Source: Cytobacillus depressus
Lineage (GTDB): Bacteria; Bacillota; Bacilli; Bacillales; Cytobacillaceae
Assembly (NCBI RefSeq): GCF_008923245.1
Contig: NZ_WBOS01000008.1
Coordinates: forward strand, 62,001 to 126,000
Length of the DNA: 64,000 nucleotides
Direction: 5' to 3'
In this document: piece after piece, positions 9,164-16,622 of the stretch
Numbering within the stretch: the first letter of the stretch is position 1
Layout of the letters: each line of letters starts with the position of its first letter
The notes under the pieces: generated by a model
The model's database searches: none
The model's input: the letters and a program-made list of their open reading frames with translations, nothing else
What the model was told of the DNA's origin: nothing
Position numbers and translations under genes: made by a program

Positions 9164-9850
9164 GGTGTCCCACGAAAATGTGTCCCTTGAAAACGCGTCC
9201 CATGAGTGTTTCATGACGTACATTATAGGTGGTGTCCCACGAAAACGCGTCCCATGAGAGGTTCATGAAGCACATTATAGGTGGTGTCCCTGAAAACGCG
9301 TTCCATGAGAGGTTCATGAAGCACATTATAGGTGGTGCCTCACGAAAACGCGTCCCATGGGTGGTTCATGAAGCACATTTTAGGTGGTTCCCCACGAAAA
9401 CGCGTCCCATGAGTGTTCCATGAAGCACATTTTAGGAGGTGTCCCATGAAAACGCGTCCCATGAGAGGTTCATGAAGCACATTTTAGGAGGTGTCCCATG
9501 AAAACGCGTCCCATGAGTGTTTCATGAAGCACATTTTAGGAGGTGTCCCATGAAAACGCGTCCCATGAGTGTTTCATGAAGCACATTTTAGGTGGTTCCC
9601 CACGAAAACGCGTCCCATGAGTGTTCCATGAAGCACATTTTAGGAGGTGTCCCATGAAAACGCGTCCCATGAATGTTTCATGAAGCACGTTTTAGGAGGT
9701 GCCTCACGAAAACGCGTCCCATGGGTGTTTCATGAAGCACATTTTAGGTGATGTCCCGCGAAAATGCGTCTCATGAGTGATTCATGAGGCACATTATAGG
9801 TGGTTCCCCACGAAAACGCGTTCCATGAAAGGCTCATGGTACTCCTTTTT
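9164..9850. repeat. Tandem array 1, 52-bp period, about 13 units
   Basis: Between convergent nupQ and dapA lie about 13 head-to-tail units. A representative unit contains GTCCCACGAAAACGCGTCC, then CATGAGTGTTTCATGAAG, then CACATTTTAGG. Unit starts at 9439, 9491, 9543 and 9595 are exactly 52 bp apart. Some units are near identical; the edge units are degenerate, and the first carries about 15 extra bases. Short arms CATGA/TCATG allow a small hairpin per unit. Segments starting near 9383 and 9591 recur at 208 bp (four units). Units are not separated by unique spacers, so this is not CRISPR. Open frames here come from absence of stops, have no ribosome sites and shift frame in each unit. Confidence 0.9.
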
Positions 9851-9892
9851 AGCGAGAACCCTTATAAAATACGTTCCATGAATCGTCCTGCC

Positions 9893-9945
9893 CAAAATAA
9901 AAGAGACTCTCCAGTAAGTTATACGAACTTCTGGACAGCCCCTTC
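9893..9945 (-). terminator. Terminator-like hairpin downstream of dapA
   Basis: On the minus strand CTGTCCAGAAGTT pairs with AACTTACTGGAGAG around CGTAT, with one bulge, followed by TCTCTTTTATTTT. The sequence GGGGCTGTCCAGAA is shared with the hairpin at 44993, so it belongs to a small dispersed family. Confidence 0.55.
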
Positions 9946-9970
9946 ATCACCTTATTCAGATCAAACCCAT

Positions 9971-10858
9971 TTATTTCACATTTACCGGTTGCAGAGAATG
10001 CAATACTTCCTGCAATGCACTTTCTTCTTCACGATTCAAAGGGACTAATGGCAGGCGAACTCCGCCTACTTGGATTCCCTTCATATTTAACGCAGCTTTC
10101 AATGGCGTTGGGTTTGGTGATGTAAATAATGCATTCATAATAGGAAGTAACTGGCGGTGTGCTTTAGCAGCTGACTGAAGCTCTCCCTTTTTAAAGCTAT
10201 TGATCATTCCTTGCATTTCATTGCCGATGATATGGGCTGCAACTGAAACAATTCCTGCTCCGCCAATTGCGAGAACGGGTAATGTTAAGCCGTCATCTCC
10301 GCTGTATAAGGTAAAGTCATCTGGCGTCTCGCTAATGATCTGCGCCATCATATCCAGGTCACCACTCGCTTCTTTAATAGCGACAATATTACGAATAGCT
10401 GAAAGTCTAACAACCGTCTCAACAGCCATATTCACAACGCTTCTGCCTGGAATATTATAAAGCATAACCGGTAAGGACGTGGACTCAGCAATCGCTTTAA
10501 AATGCTGGTACATTCCCTCCTGAGAAGGCTTATTATAATATGGCGCGACAAGCATAATACCGTCAACTCCTGCTTCCTCAGCTTTTCGTGTTAAGCTAAT
10601 GGAAGCTCTCGTATTATTGGAACCCGTACCTGCAATCACTGGAACTCTCCCGGCAACAGTTTCGACTACAAACTTAAATAAAGCTACTTTTTCCTCTTCA
10701 GTTAAAGTAGGGGATTCACCAGTAGTACCGGCAACAACTAATCCATCTGATCCATTTCCAATTAAATGCTCAATTAAATTTCTTGTCGCTTCAAAATCAA
10801 CCTCACCGTTATGATCGAATGGCGTAACCATTGCTGTTAAAACTTGGCCAAAATTCAT
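9971..10858 (-). CDS. dapA: 4-hydroxy-tetrahydrodipicolinate synthase
   Basis: This 295-residue enzyme condenses pyruvate with aspartate semialdehyde, the first committed step to lysine, diaminopimelate and dipicolinate. Family motifs are TAMVTPF, the pyruvate-site GTTGESPTL, YNIPGRSV with the proton-relay tyrosine, and the Schiff-base lysine in IVAIKEASGD. The ATG at 10858 is preferred over the adjoining GTG because it sits 9 bases from AGGGTG. It is a single gene directly behind a lysine riboswitch. In B. subtilis the main dapA copy lies in the asd-dapG-dapA operon, which is not present here, so this may be a second, lysine-controlled copy. Confidence 0.95.
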   Translation of the reverse strand: MNFGQVLTAMVTPFDHNGEVDFEATRNLIEHLIGNGSDGLVVAGTTGESPTLTEEEKVALFKFVVETVAGRVPVIAGTGSNNTRASISLTRKAEEAGVDGIMLVAPYYNKPSQEGMYQHFKAIAESTSLPVMLYNIPGRSVVNMAVETVVRLSAIRNIVAIKEASGDLDMMAQIISETPDDFTLYSGDDGLTLPVLAIGGAGIVSVAAHIIGNEMQGMINSFKKGELQSAAKAHRQLLPIMNALFTSPNPTPLKAALNMKGIQVGGVRLPLVPLNREEESALQEVLHSLQPVNVK

Positions 10859-10924
10859 CACTTAACACACCCTTTTTTTATTTTTTTGACAAAATTAGAG
10901 GTGCTAGGGCCTTTAATACTAAAC

Positions 10925-10958
10925 GCAAAAAAGCAACAACGAGGCGCTCGCTGTTGCT
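10925..10958 (-). terminator. Riboswitch-linked terminator upstream of dapA
   Basis: On the minus strand AGCAACAGCGAG (10958-10947) pairs with CTCGTTGTTGCT (10943-10932) around CGC, followed by TTTTTTGCG. It lies between the lysine aptamer and dapA, as expected for a transcriptional off-switch. Confidence 0.85.
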
Positions 10959-10980
10959 ATAGAAACAATAATCGTTTCTT

Positions 10981-11154
10981 GTGCGATAGCCCTCCATATA
11001 GTCTCCTATATGACAGTTCTGTATTTATTCAACACAGACCCAGCTTAATAGAATATGAGATTCTTTTAAGCTTCGGCAAATTCCCCTTTCTACAATTATC
11101 ATAGGACCTCATTATCCTCCAATTGTGTACTAATGGTTTTTGCACCTCTATCCT
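10981..11154 (-). ncRNA. Lysine riboswitch (L-box) controlling dapA
   Basis: Read on the minus strand the leader carries the L-box core in order: AGAGGTGCAAAAACCATTAGTA, then GGAGGA, GGGGAATTTGCCGAAGC, GCTGGGTCTG, AACTGTCATA and GGAGGGCTATCGCAC. These match the conserved blocks of the five-helix lysine aptamer. A terminator follows and then dapA, so bound lysine should stop transcription before dapA. The upstream gene on the same strand ends about 100 bp before the aptamer, and a separate promoter is visible. Confidence 0.93.
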
Positions 11155-11199
11155 CACTTCAAAAAGATCTTGAAATAAGAAAATATATAATTGTATTCA

Positions 11200-11228
11200 A
11201 TACTAGCTGAAATTTCCCGCAATTGCAA
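11200..11228 (-). promoter_or_regulatory. Candidate sigma-A promoter of the L-box/dapA transcript
   Basis: On the minus strand TTGCAA (11228-11223), a 17-bp spacer and TAGTAT (11205-11200) place the transcription start about 40 bases upstream of the first conserved L-box block. Confidence 0.5.
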
Positions 11229-11252
11229 GCTTATTGAGAAATATGCTTCCAA

Positions 11253-11996
11253 TTACAATACCCGATTTAAAAATTCCTTTGTTCTATCGAGTTGAGGATT
11301 CGTAAATAATTCATCTGGGTGCCCAGCCTCTGCAATTTCTCCGTTATCCATGAACAGAACTTTATTAGCAACCTCTTTAGCAAATCCCATCTCATGCGTT
11401 ACGACGATCATCGTCATTTGCTCTTCGGCTAGCTTTTTCATAACTTGCAGCACTTCGCCTGTTAATTCTGGGTCCAGGGCAGATGTAGGTTCATCAAACA
11501 AAAGAATTTCAGGCTCCATCATTAGCGCTCGGGCAATAGCGACTCTTTGTTTTTGCCCACCTGAAAGGTTCCCAGGGTAGACGGATGCCTTATCAGCTAG
11601 CCCGATTTTCTCCAAAATTTCCATACTACGCTGCTGAAGCTTTTGGGCCCCTTCTTTTTTAACCATTTTAGGGGCAATTTCCAGATTCTCTTTCACCGTT
11701 AAATGAGGGAAGAGGTTAAAATGTTGAAAAACCATCCCCATTTTTGCTGTAATCCGATTGATTTCCTGCGGTTTTGAATAAACGTCATCTTTTACAAGGT
11801 AATCGCCACCGATATGAATGCTGCCGCAATCTATTTCCTCAAGATGGATAAGACTTCGAAGCATTGTACTTTTTCCTGAACCGGAAGGACCGATCACTGC
11901 AATCACATCATTTTTATGAACATCAAATGTAATTTGTTTAAGAACATCCAGATTTCCGTATGATTTCTTTAGGTTGGAGACTTCTATGAGAGCCAT
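11253..11996 (-). CDS. Polar amino-acid ABC importer, ATP-binding protein
   Basis: This 247-residue ABC ATPase is full length for the GlnQ/HisP class. Walker A is GPSGSGKST (about residues 36-44), the Q-loop is [11 protein letters not shown], the signature is [14 protein letters not shown] and Walker B is [14 protein letters not shown]. It ends a three-gene cluster of binding protein, permease and ATPase, all on the minus strand, and begins 15 bases after the permease stop. The exact amino acid is not readable from sequence; glutamine, arginine or cystine importers all look like this. Confidence 0.92.
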   Translation of the reverse strand: MALIEVSNLKKSYGNLDVLKQITFDVHKNDVIAVIGPSGSGKSTMLRSLIHLEEIDCGSIHIGGDYLVKDDVYSKPQEINRITAKMGMVFQHFNLFPHLTVKENLEIAPKMVKKEGAQKLQQRSMEILEKIGLADKASVYPGNLSGGQKQRVAIARALMMEPEILLFDEPTSALDPELTGEVLQVMKKLAEEQMTMIVVTHEMGFAKEVANKVLFMDNGEIAEAGHPDELFTNPQLDRTKEFLNRVL

Positions 11997-12011
11997 CTAT
12001 ATCAATCCTTC

Positions 12012-12668
12012 TTATGCAAATTTATAACGCTTTTCCAGCCATTTAAAGAACAGCGTTAAGACAAGCGTTATTAATAAATAAATAATGCCCGCTAAGAAAA
12101 ACGGCACAATGGTAAAATCGCGGTTTACAGCAGTCTGGGCAAAATGCAGCAACTCAGGTACGGCAACAGCATAGAGCAATGCCGTATCCTTTACAAGCGT
12201 AACGGATTCGTTAGAAACGGCTGGGAGGGCAATCCGGAACATTTGCGGCAAAATAATTCGAGTCGTTGTCTGCCATTTGTTCAAGCCTAGAACTTTTGAT
12301 GCCTCATATTGTCCTTTATCGATTGCTAACAAACCGCCGCGGAAAATTTCTGCAAAATAGGCAGCATAGTTCAAAATAAAACCTAAACAGGCAGCCACAA
12401 AACGATCCAATACTAAATATTCCCCTATGACAGGGATTAATGGAAGCCCGAAGCAGATGAATAATAGCTGTAGTAAAAGAGGGGTTCCGCGCATCACATA
12501 AATATACGCTTGTGCCAGCCATGAAATTGGTTTTATTGAACTTTTAACAGCCAATGTCAGTAAGAAGCCTAATGGAATCGATACGACAATGGCGATTAAA
12601 AATAGAAGTATAGTCATTTCTGCTCCTTCGAGCATCGGTTTTATGATTGAAATGATGTAATCCATCAT
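12012..12668 (-). CDS. Polar amino-acid ABC importer, permease
   Basis: This 218-residue membrane protein of the HisM/GlnP family has about five hydrophobic segments and the EAA-type loop GQYEASKVLGLNKWQTTTRIILPQ. It also has YVMRGTPLLLQL, conserved in polar amino-acid permeases. The ATG at 12668 lies 8 bases after GGAGG; a longer in-frame start at 12689 would overlap that site. The 342-bp gap to the binding-protein gene holds two tandem copies of the dispersed hairpin element, unusual inside a probable operon. Confidence 0.9.
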   Translation of the reverse strand: MMDYIISIIKPMLEGAEMTILLFLIAIVVSIPLGFLLTLAVKSSIKPISWLAQAYIYVMRGTPLLLQLLFICFGLPLIPVIGEYLVLDRFVAACLGFILNYAAYFAEIFRGGLLAIDKGQYEASKVLGLNKWQTTTRIILPQMFRIALPAVSNESVTLVKDTALLYAVAVPELLHFAQTAVNRDFTIVPFFLAGIIYLLITLVLTLFFKWLEKRYKFA

Positions 12669-12763
12669 GAAGAATTCCTCCAAAAACAAAACAGGCTTTC
12701 CTAGGGAAACCCTGTATGCTTCTATTTTAAGATAAGAAATGTATATTTCTCGAATTTGAGAAC

Positions 12764-12886
12764 TGTCTAGCTTCAGCGCCTAGGGGCTCGAGGTCATAAG
12801 TCAATCTGCCAAAAAGGTTAAAGAACAACCTTTCTGTCAGCTTACCTTATGCTTGTCGCCCCTGGACAAGGCGCTTACGCTTTTCT
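12764..12886 (+). repeat. Dispersed 123-bp hairpin element, copy A
   Basis: It begins TGTCTAGCTTCAGCGCC and ends AAGGCGCTTACGCTTTTCT. The arms pair as AGCGCCT/AGGCGCT, AGGGGC/GCCCCT and CATAAG/CTTATG, with an apical AAAGGTT/AACCTTT stem. The AGGGGC/GCCCCT pair is swapped on both sides relative to copy B. It lies inside the amino-acid ABC cluster, next to copy B. Confidence 0.85.
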
Positions 12887-12887
12887 C

Positions 12888-13010
12888 TGTCTAGCTCCAG
12901 CGCCTAGCCCCTCGAGGTCATAAGACAATCCCCCCAGAAAGGTAAAGAACACCTTTCCGTGAGGCTTGTCTTATGCTTGTCGGGGCTGATCAAGGCGCTT
13001 ACGCTTTTCT
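12888..13010 (+). repeat. Dispersed 123-bp hairpin element, copy B
   Basis: This is a typical full copy, TGTCTAGCTCCAGCGCC to GCGCTTACGCTTTTCT, with arms AGCGCCT/AGGCGCT, AGCCCC/GGGGCT and CATAAG/CTTATG and apex GAAAGGT/ACCTTTC. Its last base is the first base of the binding-protein stop codon (minus strand). It follows copy A after one base. Confidence 0.88.
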
Positions 13011-13789
13011 TACTTCAATACTTTTTTTTCCCCAAACCATTTTTCTGAGATTTGTGCTGCTGTTCCGTCTTGATTCATCTCATCCAATGCTTTTTGCAGT
13101 TCTTTTAATAATTTTTCGTTTCCTTTTTTCACACCGACTCCATATTCCTCAGGTGCAAGTGTTTCATCAAGCATTTTATATGTGCCTTCCTGCTGGGACA
13201 TATAGTAGTCAAGGACAACTTCGTCAATAATAACGGCATCTACGCGTCCTGATTTTAAGTCGCTTAATGCGAGTACATTATCGGCATATTCAGAAATAGA
13301 CTTAATGCTATCTTTAATTGGGTTAGCATTTAAGGCATCAGATGCAGAGGATAGCGTTTGCAGACCAACTACTTTTCCTTTTAAATCATCAATTGTTTTA
13401 ATATCCGAGCCAGCCTTTGTCGCAATCACCTGTGCATTTGCTAAGTAAGGCTTTGTGAAAAGAACCATTTCTTTACGTTTATCAGTAATGGTATATCCAT
13501 TCCAGATTAAGTCAATTCGTCCGCTGCTTAATTCAGATTCTTTTGTTTGCCAATCGATCGGCTGGAACTTAGCTTCTTTGCCCATCTTTTCTACCGCTGC
13601 TTTCGCTAAATCAATATCAAAGCCGACGAGGTTATTATCTTTATCCCGGAATCCCATTGGGGCAAATTTATCATCAACCCCAATAACAATGGCGTTATCT
13701 TTTTTATCAGAGCTAGAGCCTGAGGCGCAGCCTGTTAAAGTTGCAAAAACTGTTAATAAAGCTAGTATCATAGCAGAAAGTTTTTTCAT
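13010..13789 (-). CDS. Polar amino-acid ABC importer, substrate-binding lipoprotein
   Basis: This 259-residue precursor starts with a lipoprotein signal peptide with lipobox LTGC, then a family-3 solute-binding domain: IVIGVDDKFAPMGFRD, GFDIDLAKAAVEKMG, the ligand-contact region DLIWNGYTITDKRKE and GVGVKKGN near the end. It would capture an amino acid at the outer membrane face and pass it to the adjacent permease. AAAGGTGG precedes the ATG. It is the first gene of the cluster; the stop codon is flush with repeat copy B. The palindrome TTATCATGATAA lies upstream near 13845 and could be an operator. Confidence 0.92.
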   Translation of the reverse strand: MKKLSAMILALLTVFATLTGCASGSSSDKKDNAIVIGVDDKFAPMGFRDKDNNLVGFDIDLAKAAVEKMGKEAKFQPIDWQTKESELSSGRIDLIWNGYTITDKRKEMVLFTKPYLANAQVIATKAGSDIKTIDDLKGKVVGLQTLSSASDALNANPIKDSIKSISEYADNVLALSDLKSGRVDAVIIDEVVLDYYMSQQEGTYKMLDETLAPEEYGVGVKKGNEKLLKELQKALDEMNQDGTAAQISEKWFGEKKVLK

Positions 13790-13930
13790 TAGTATTAAAC
13801 CACCTTTTGTCGTAATCCTTTAGTGCGTTACCATATTATCATGATAACATGATGAAATATGATAAGTAAATAGAAATATTAGGAGATACTATTTTAGTAT
13901 TACAATTTAAGAGGCAACTTAGCCAAATAA

Positions 13931-13957
13931 AAAAAGAGGGACGGCTCTCTCTTTCAA
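13931..13957 (-). terminator. Weak terminator-like hairpin after the amidohydrolase remnant
   Basis: On the minus strand AAAGAG pairs with CTCTTT around AGAGCCGTCC, followed by a run of T. It could be the fossil terminator of the decayed gene just upstream of it. Confidence 0.35.
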
Positions 13958-13981
13958 TGTGATGACTTTCATTTATTTTGT

Positions 13982-14105
13982 TTAAGCGTTTAAAGCCAGC
14001 TGAAGCATTGTTTCAATACCCGCCGGAATCGTATCCTTATCTACATCAAATTTGGGATGATGGTAAAGGTACTGCCTTTTCTCTCTCAGCGGCGCCAATA
14101 ATATT
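13982..14105 (-). pseudogene. Remnant of an M20-family amidohydrolase, C-terminal end only
   Basis: On the minus strand the last about 40 codons before TAA (13984-13982) read as an M20D amidohydrolase C-terminus, with YLYHHPKFDVDKDTIPAG followed by IETMLQLALNA. Such enzymes deacylate N-acyl amino acids. Upstream, similarity fades and there is no start, ribosome site or room for the roughly 360 missing residues before the next gene. I read this as the leftover of a deleted gene. It adjoins an amino-acid importer and an MHS transporter/ornithine-cyclodeaminase pair. Confidence 0.5.
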
Positions 14106-14190
14106 TAGAAATATTGAAACAGTCAGATTTTGATATTGTTAAATCCTCCTACAGCCGTTATGATGGTGATAAACATAGAGGAGGTATATC

Positions 14191-15477
14191 ATGGAAAATA
14201 AGGTTGCCAAAAAGGTATTAATTGCGAGCCTTATTGGAAGCTCGATTGAATGGTTTGATTATTTTTTGTATGGGACTGTTGCAGCCCTTGTGTTTAATCA
14301 AATGTTTTTTCATAGTAATGATCCTACTGTTGGCCTCATGCTGGCCTATGCTTCATTTGCTTTAGCGTTTTTCATTCGTCCGATTGGGGGAGTGATCTTT
14401 AGCCATATCGGCGATAGAATTGGCCGGAAAAAGACTCTTGTTCTTACACTCTCTCTTATGGGGGGAGCAACGGTTTTAATGGGATTTCTGCCTACATATA
14501 ATTCAATTGGAGTGGCCGCTCCTATTCTATTAATTATTCTTCGTCTTATTCAAGGGATTGGACTAGGTGGAGAATGGGGAGGCGCGCTTCTTCTAGCAGT
14601 AGAATACGCGCCAAAAGAGAAACGTGGATTTTACGGAAGTATTCCACAAATGGGTGTAACGATAGGAATGCTCCTCGGAACACTTGCTTTATCTATTATG
14701 ACGCTGCTTCCTGAAAACGAATTTTTGACGTGGGGATGGCGGGTGCCGTTTATTTTAAGTGCGTTGCTAGTCTTTTTTGGTTTATGGATTCGGAAGGGGA
14801 TCGATGAAACACCCTCGTTTAAAAAGGCAAAAGAAAAAGGGGAAATTGCTGAAGTTCCATTTTTGGAAACAATGCGCACCCATTGGAAGGAAGTATTGAT
14901 CGCGATTGGGGCAAAAGTTGTTGAAACAGCGCCATTCTATATTTTTGGGACATTTATCGTTTCTTATGCGACAACCCAGCTCGGCTTCTCACGTACGGTA
15001 ACGCTGAACGCTGTGACAATTGCAACTATCGTTACTACATTATTAATTCCAATTATGGGGAAGCTTTCTGATAAAATTGGCCGGAAAAAGCTCTATGTAG
15101 GGGGAACTGTGCTCATGATGCTTTATGCATTCCCTTACTTCTGGCTATTGCATCAGCAATCCGCATTCTTGCTGATTGTAGCAACTATATTAGGGCTTGG
15201 TATTATTTGGGCGCCAATTACAGCTGTCCTTGGAACAATGTTCTCGGAAATTTTTAAGTCAAATGTTAGGTATACGGGTATTTCGCTTGGCTATCAAATT
15301 GGAGCCGCGGTTGCTGGAGGAACGGCTCCGCTAGTGGCAACAGCACTTCTAGCAGCCTATGGAAATTCGTACGTCCCTGTAGCGTTATATATTATATTAG
15401 CAGCACTCATTTCTCTTATTGCCGTTTCCGCGGTGCGTGATCGTAAGAATGAGGAATTGGATTCGGAAGTAGCTTAA
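14191..15477 (+). CDS. MFS transporter, metabolite:H+ symporter (MHS) family
   Basis: This 428-residue protein has about 12 hydrophobic segments and MHS features: SSIEWFDYFLYG in helix 1, loop motif GDRIGRKK, RLIQGIGLGGEWGGA, and a second loop SDKIGRKK. Family members (ProP, ShiA, KgtP and others) carry organic acids, betaines or amino acids with protons. GAGGAGG precedes the ATG. The downstream ornithine-cyclodeaminase-like gene, 57 bases away, suggests an amino-acid-derived substrate, but this is inference. Confidence 0.88.
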   Translation: MENKVAKKVLIASLIGSSIEWFDYFLYGTVAALVFNQMFFHSNDPTVGLMLAYASFALAFFIRPIGGVIFSHIGDRIGRKKTLVLTLSLMGGATVLMGFLPTYNSIGVAAPILLIILRLIQGIGLGGEWGGALLLAVEYAPKEKRGFYGSIPQMGVTIGMLLGTLALSIMTLLPENEFLTWGWRVPFILSALLVFFGLWIRKGIDETPSFKKAKEKGEIAEVPFLETMRTHWKEVLIAIGAKVVETAPFYIFGTFIVSYATTQLGFSRTVTLNAVTIATIVTTLLIPIMGKLSDKIGRKKLYVGGTVLMMLYAFPYFWLLHQQSAFLLIVATILGLGIIWAPITAVLGTMFSEIFKSNVRYTGISLGYQIGAAVAGGTAPLVATALLAAYGNSYVPVALYIILAALISLIAVSAVRDRKNEELDSEVA

Positions 15478-15534
15478 AAAAGGAAGCAGGAATCGTGATT
15501 ATGCGGTTCCTTTTTCAGAAAGAGGGTATTCAAT

Positions 15535-16524
15535 ATGCTAGTCCTATCGGAAAAACATATACGATCTTTATATACAATGACAGACGCTATTCAGGATTTA
15601 GAACAGGCTTTAATTCAATACATTGAAGGGAAAATTCTCAATCCGCAGCGGACTGTTCTTGAATTCCCCGAAAAACAGGCATCGGCACTATACATGCCGT
15701 GTGCGATGGAACAGAGCGGAAAAACGGCTGTTAAGGTAGTAACGGTTTTCCCCGATAATCCTTCGTTAGGGAAGAAGACCACCCAAGGTGTTATTATTCT
15801 GAGTGATACTGAAAATGGAGACCATCTTGCTTGCATGAATGCCTCTTATTTAACGAGGCTGCGGACAGGGGCAGTGAGCGGGATTGCAACGAAGTATCTC
15901 GCAAAGGAAACAGCATCTACAGTCGCTGTTATTGGCTGCGGGGGAATGGCGGAGGAACAGCTTCAGGCAGTGCTTGAAGTCCGCAACATTAAGAAAATCA
16001 TGCTTTATAACCGGACTGTCGAAAAAGCACATATATTTGCTGATAGAATTGCAGATTTAAGCCCTGGATTTGAAGGTGAAATACTAATTATGAATGATTC
16101 CGATGAAGCTGTTTCGCAAGCGGAAATCGTTATTTGCAGCACACGCTCTGAAACACCAGTATTTTCAGGGGAGGCGCTGCAGCCAGGAACACATATTAAT
16201 GGAGTTGGTTCCTATTTGCCGCATATGCAGGAGGTAGACGTGCAGACTCTCCTAAAGTGTTCAAAAATTGTCGCGGATACGATTGAAGGCGTTAAGGATG
16301 AGGCAGGTGACTTCATCATCCCGGCAAATAAAGGGGAGTGGAGTTTTTCTGAACTCCATGGTGAAATTGGGGAGCTTGCAGCAGGGAAAATCTCTGGTAG
16401 GGAATCAGACGAAGAAATTACTTTCTTTAAATCAGTAGGGATTGCTTATTTTGACTTGGCTGTTGCTGCGGCTGTCTATGAAAAGGCTATTAAGCTTGGT
16501 GTGGGAAGCGAAGTTGAGATATAG
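15535..16524 (+). CDS. Ornithine cyclodeaminase / mu-crystallin family enzyme
   Basis: This 329-residue NAD(P)-dependent protein shows VAVIGCGGMAEEQLQAV (Rossmann glycine motif, about residues 124-140), the substrate-side LTRLRTGAVSGIATKYLA and HINGVGSYLPHMQEVD. Family members deaminate ornithine to proline, reduce or oxidise alanine and related imino acids, or act in siderophore-type pathways, so the substrate cannot be assigned. Its neighbour is an MHS symporter, probably co-transcribed. A terminator follows the stop codon. Confidence 0.88.
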   Translation: MLVLSEKHIRSLYTMTDAIQDLEQALIQYIEGKILNPQRTVLEFPEKQASALYMPCAMEQSGKTAVKVVTVFPDNPSLGKKTTQGVIILSDTENGDHLACMNASYLTRLRTGAVSGIATKYLAKETASTVAVIGCGGMAEEQLQAVLEVRNIKKIMLYNRTVEKAHIFADRIADLSPGFEGEILIMNDSDEAVSQAEIVICSTRSETPVFSGEALQPGTHINGVGSYLPHMQEVDVQTLLKCSKIVADTIEGVKDEAGDFIIPANKGEWSFSELHGEIGELAAGKISGRESDEEITFFKSVGIAYFDLAVAAAVYEKAIKLGVGSEVEI

Positions 16525-16540
16525 GTTTAAAAAATTTAAG

Positions 16541-16575
16541 AAGGGTCAGTCTCATAACGAGTCTGACCCTTTATT
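16541..16575 (+). terminator. Terminator after the ornithine-cyclodeaminase-like gene
   Basis: AAGGGTCAG (16541-16549) pairs with CTGACCCTT (16563-16571), followed by TATTAATT. The T-run is short but the stem is perfect. Confidence 0.65.
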
Positions 16576-16580
16576 AATTG

Positions 16581-16621
16581 TGTCTAGCTCGAGCCCCTGA
16601 TCAAGGCGCTTCCGCTATTCT
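16581..16621 (+). repeat. Dispersed hairpin element, copy C (internally deleted)
   Basis: TGTCTAGCTCGAGCCCCTGATCAAGGCGCTTCCGCTATTCT joins the left end of the family directly to its right end, losing about 80 internal bases (described here by its ends: TGTCTAGCTC and GGCGCTTCCGC). It lies one base from the dtpT stop codon, the usual place for this family. Confidence 0.75.
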
Positions 16622-16622
16622 A

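Noticed and set aside
9135-9423. Open frames inside array 1 on both strands
   Set aside because: They consist only of 52-bp repeats, which change frame with each unit, and have no ribosome sites.
9164-9850. CRISPR array
   Set aside because: The whole 52-bp unit is conserved, with no unique spacers, and no cas genes are present.
11253-13789. Glutamine transporter glnHPQ by name
   Set aside because: The ATPase, permease and binding protein only show the polar amino-acid class; glutamine, arginine and cystine systems cannot be separated by reading.
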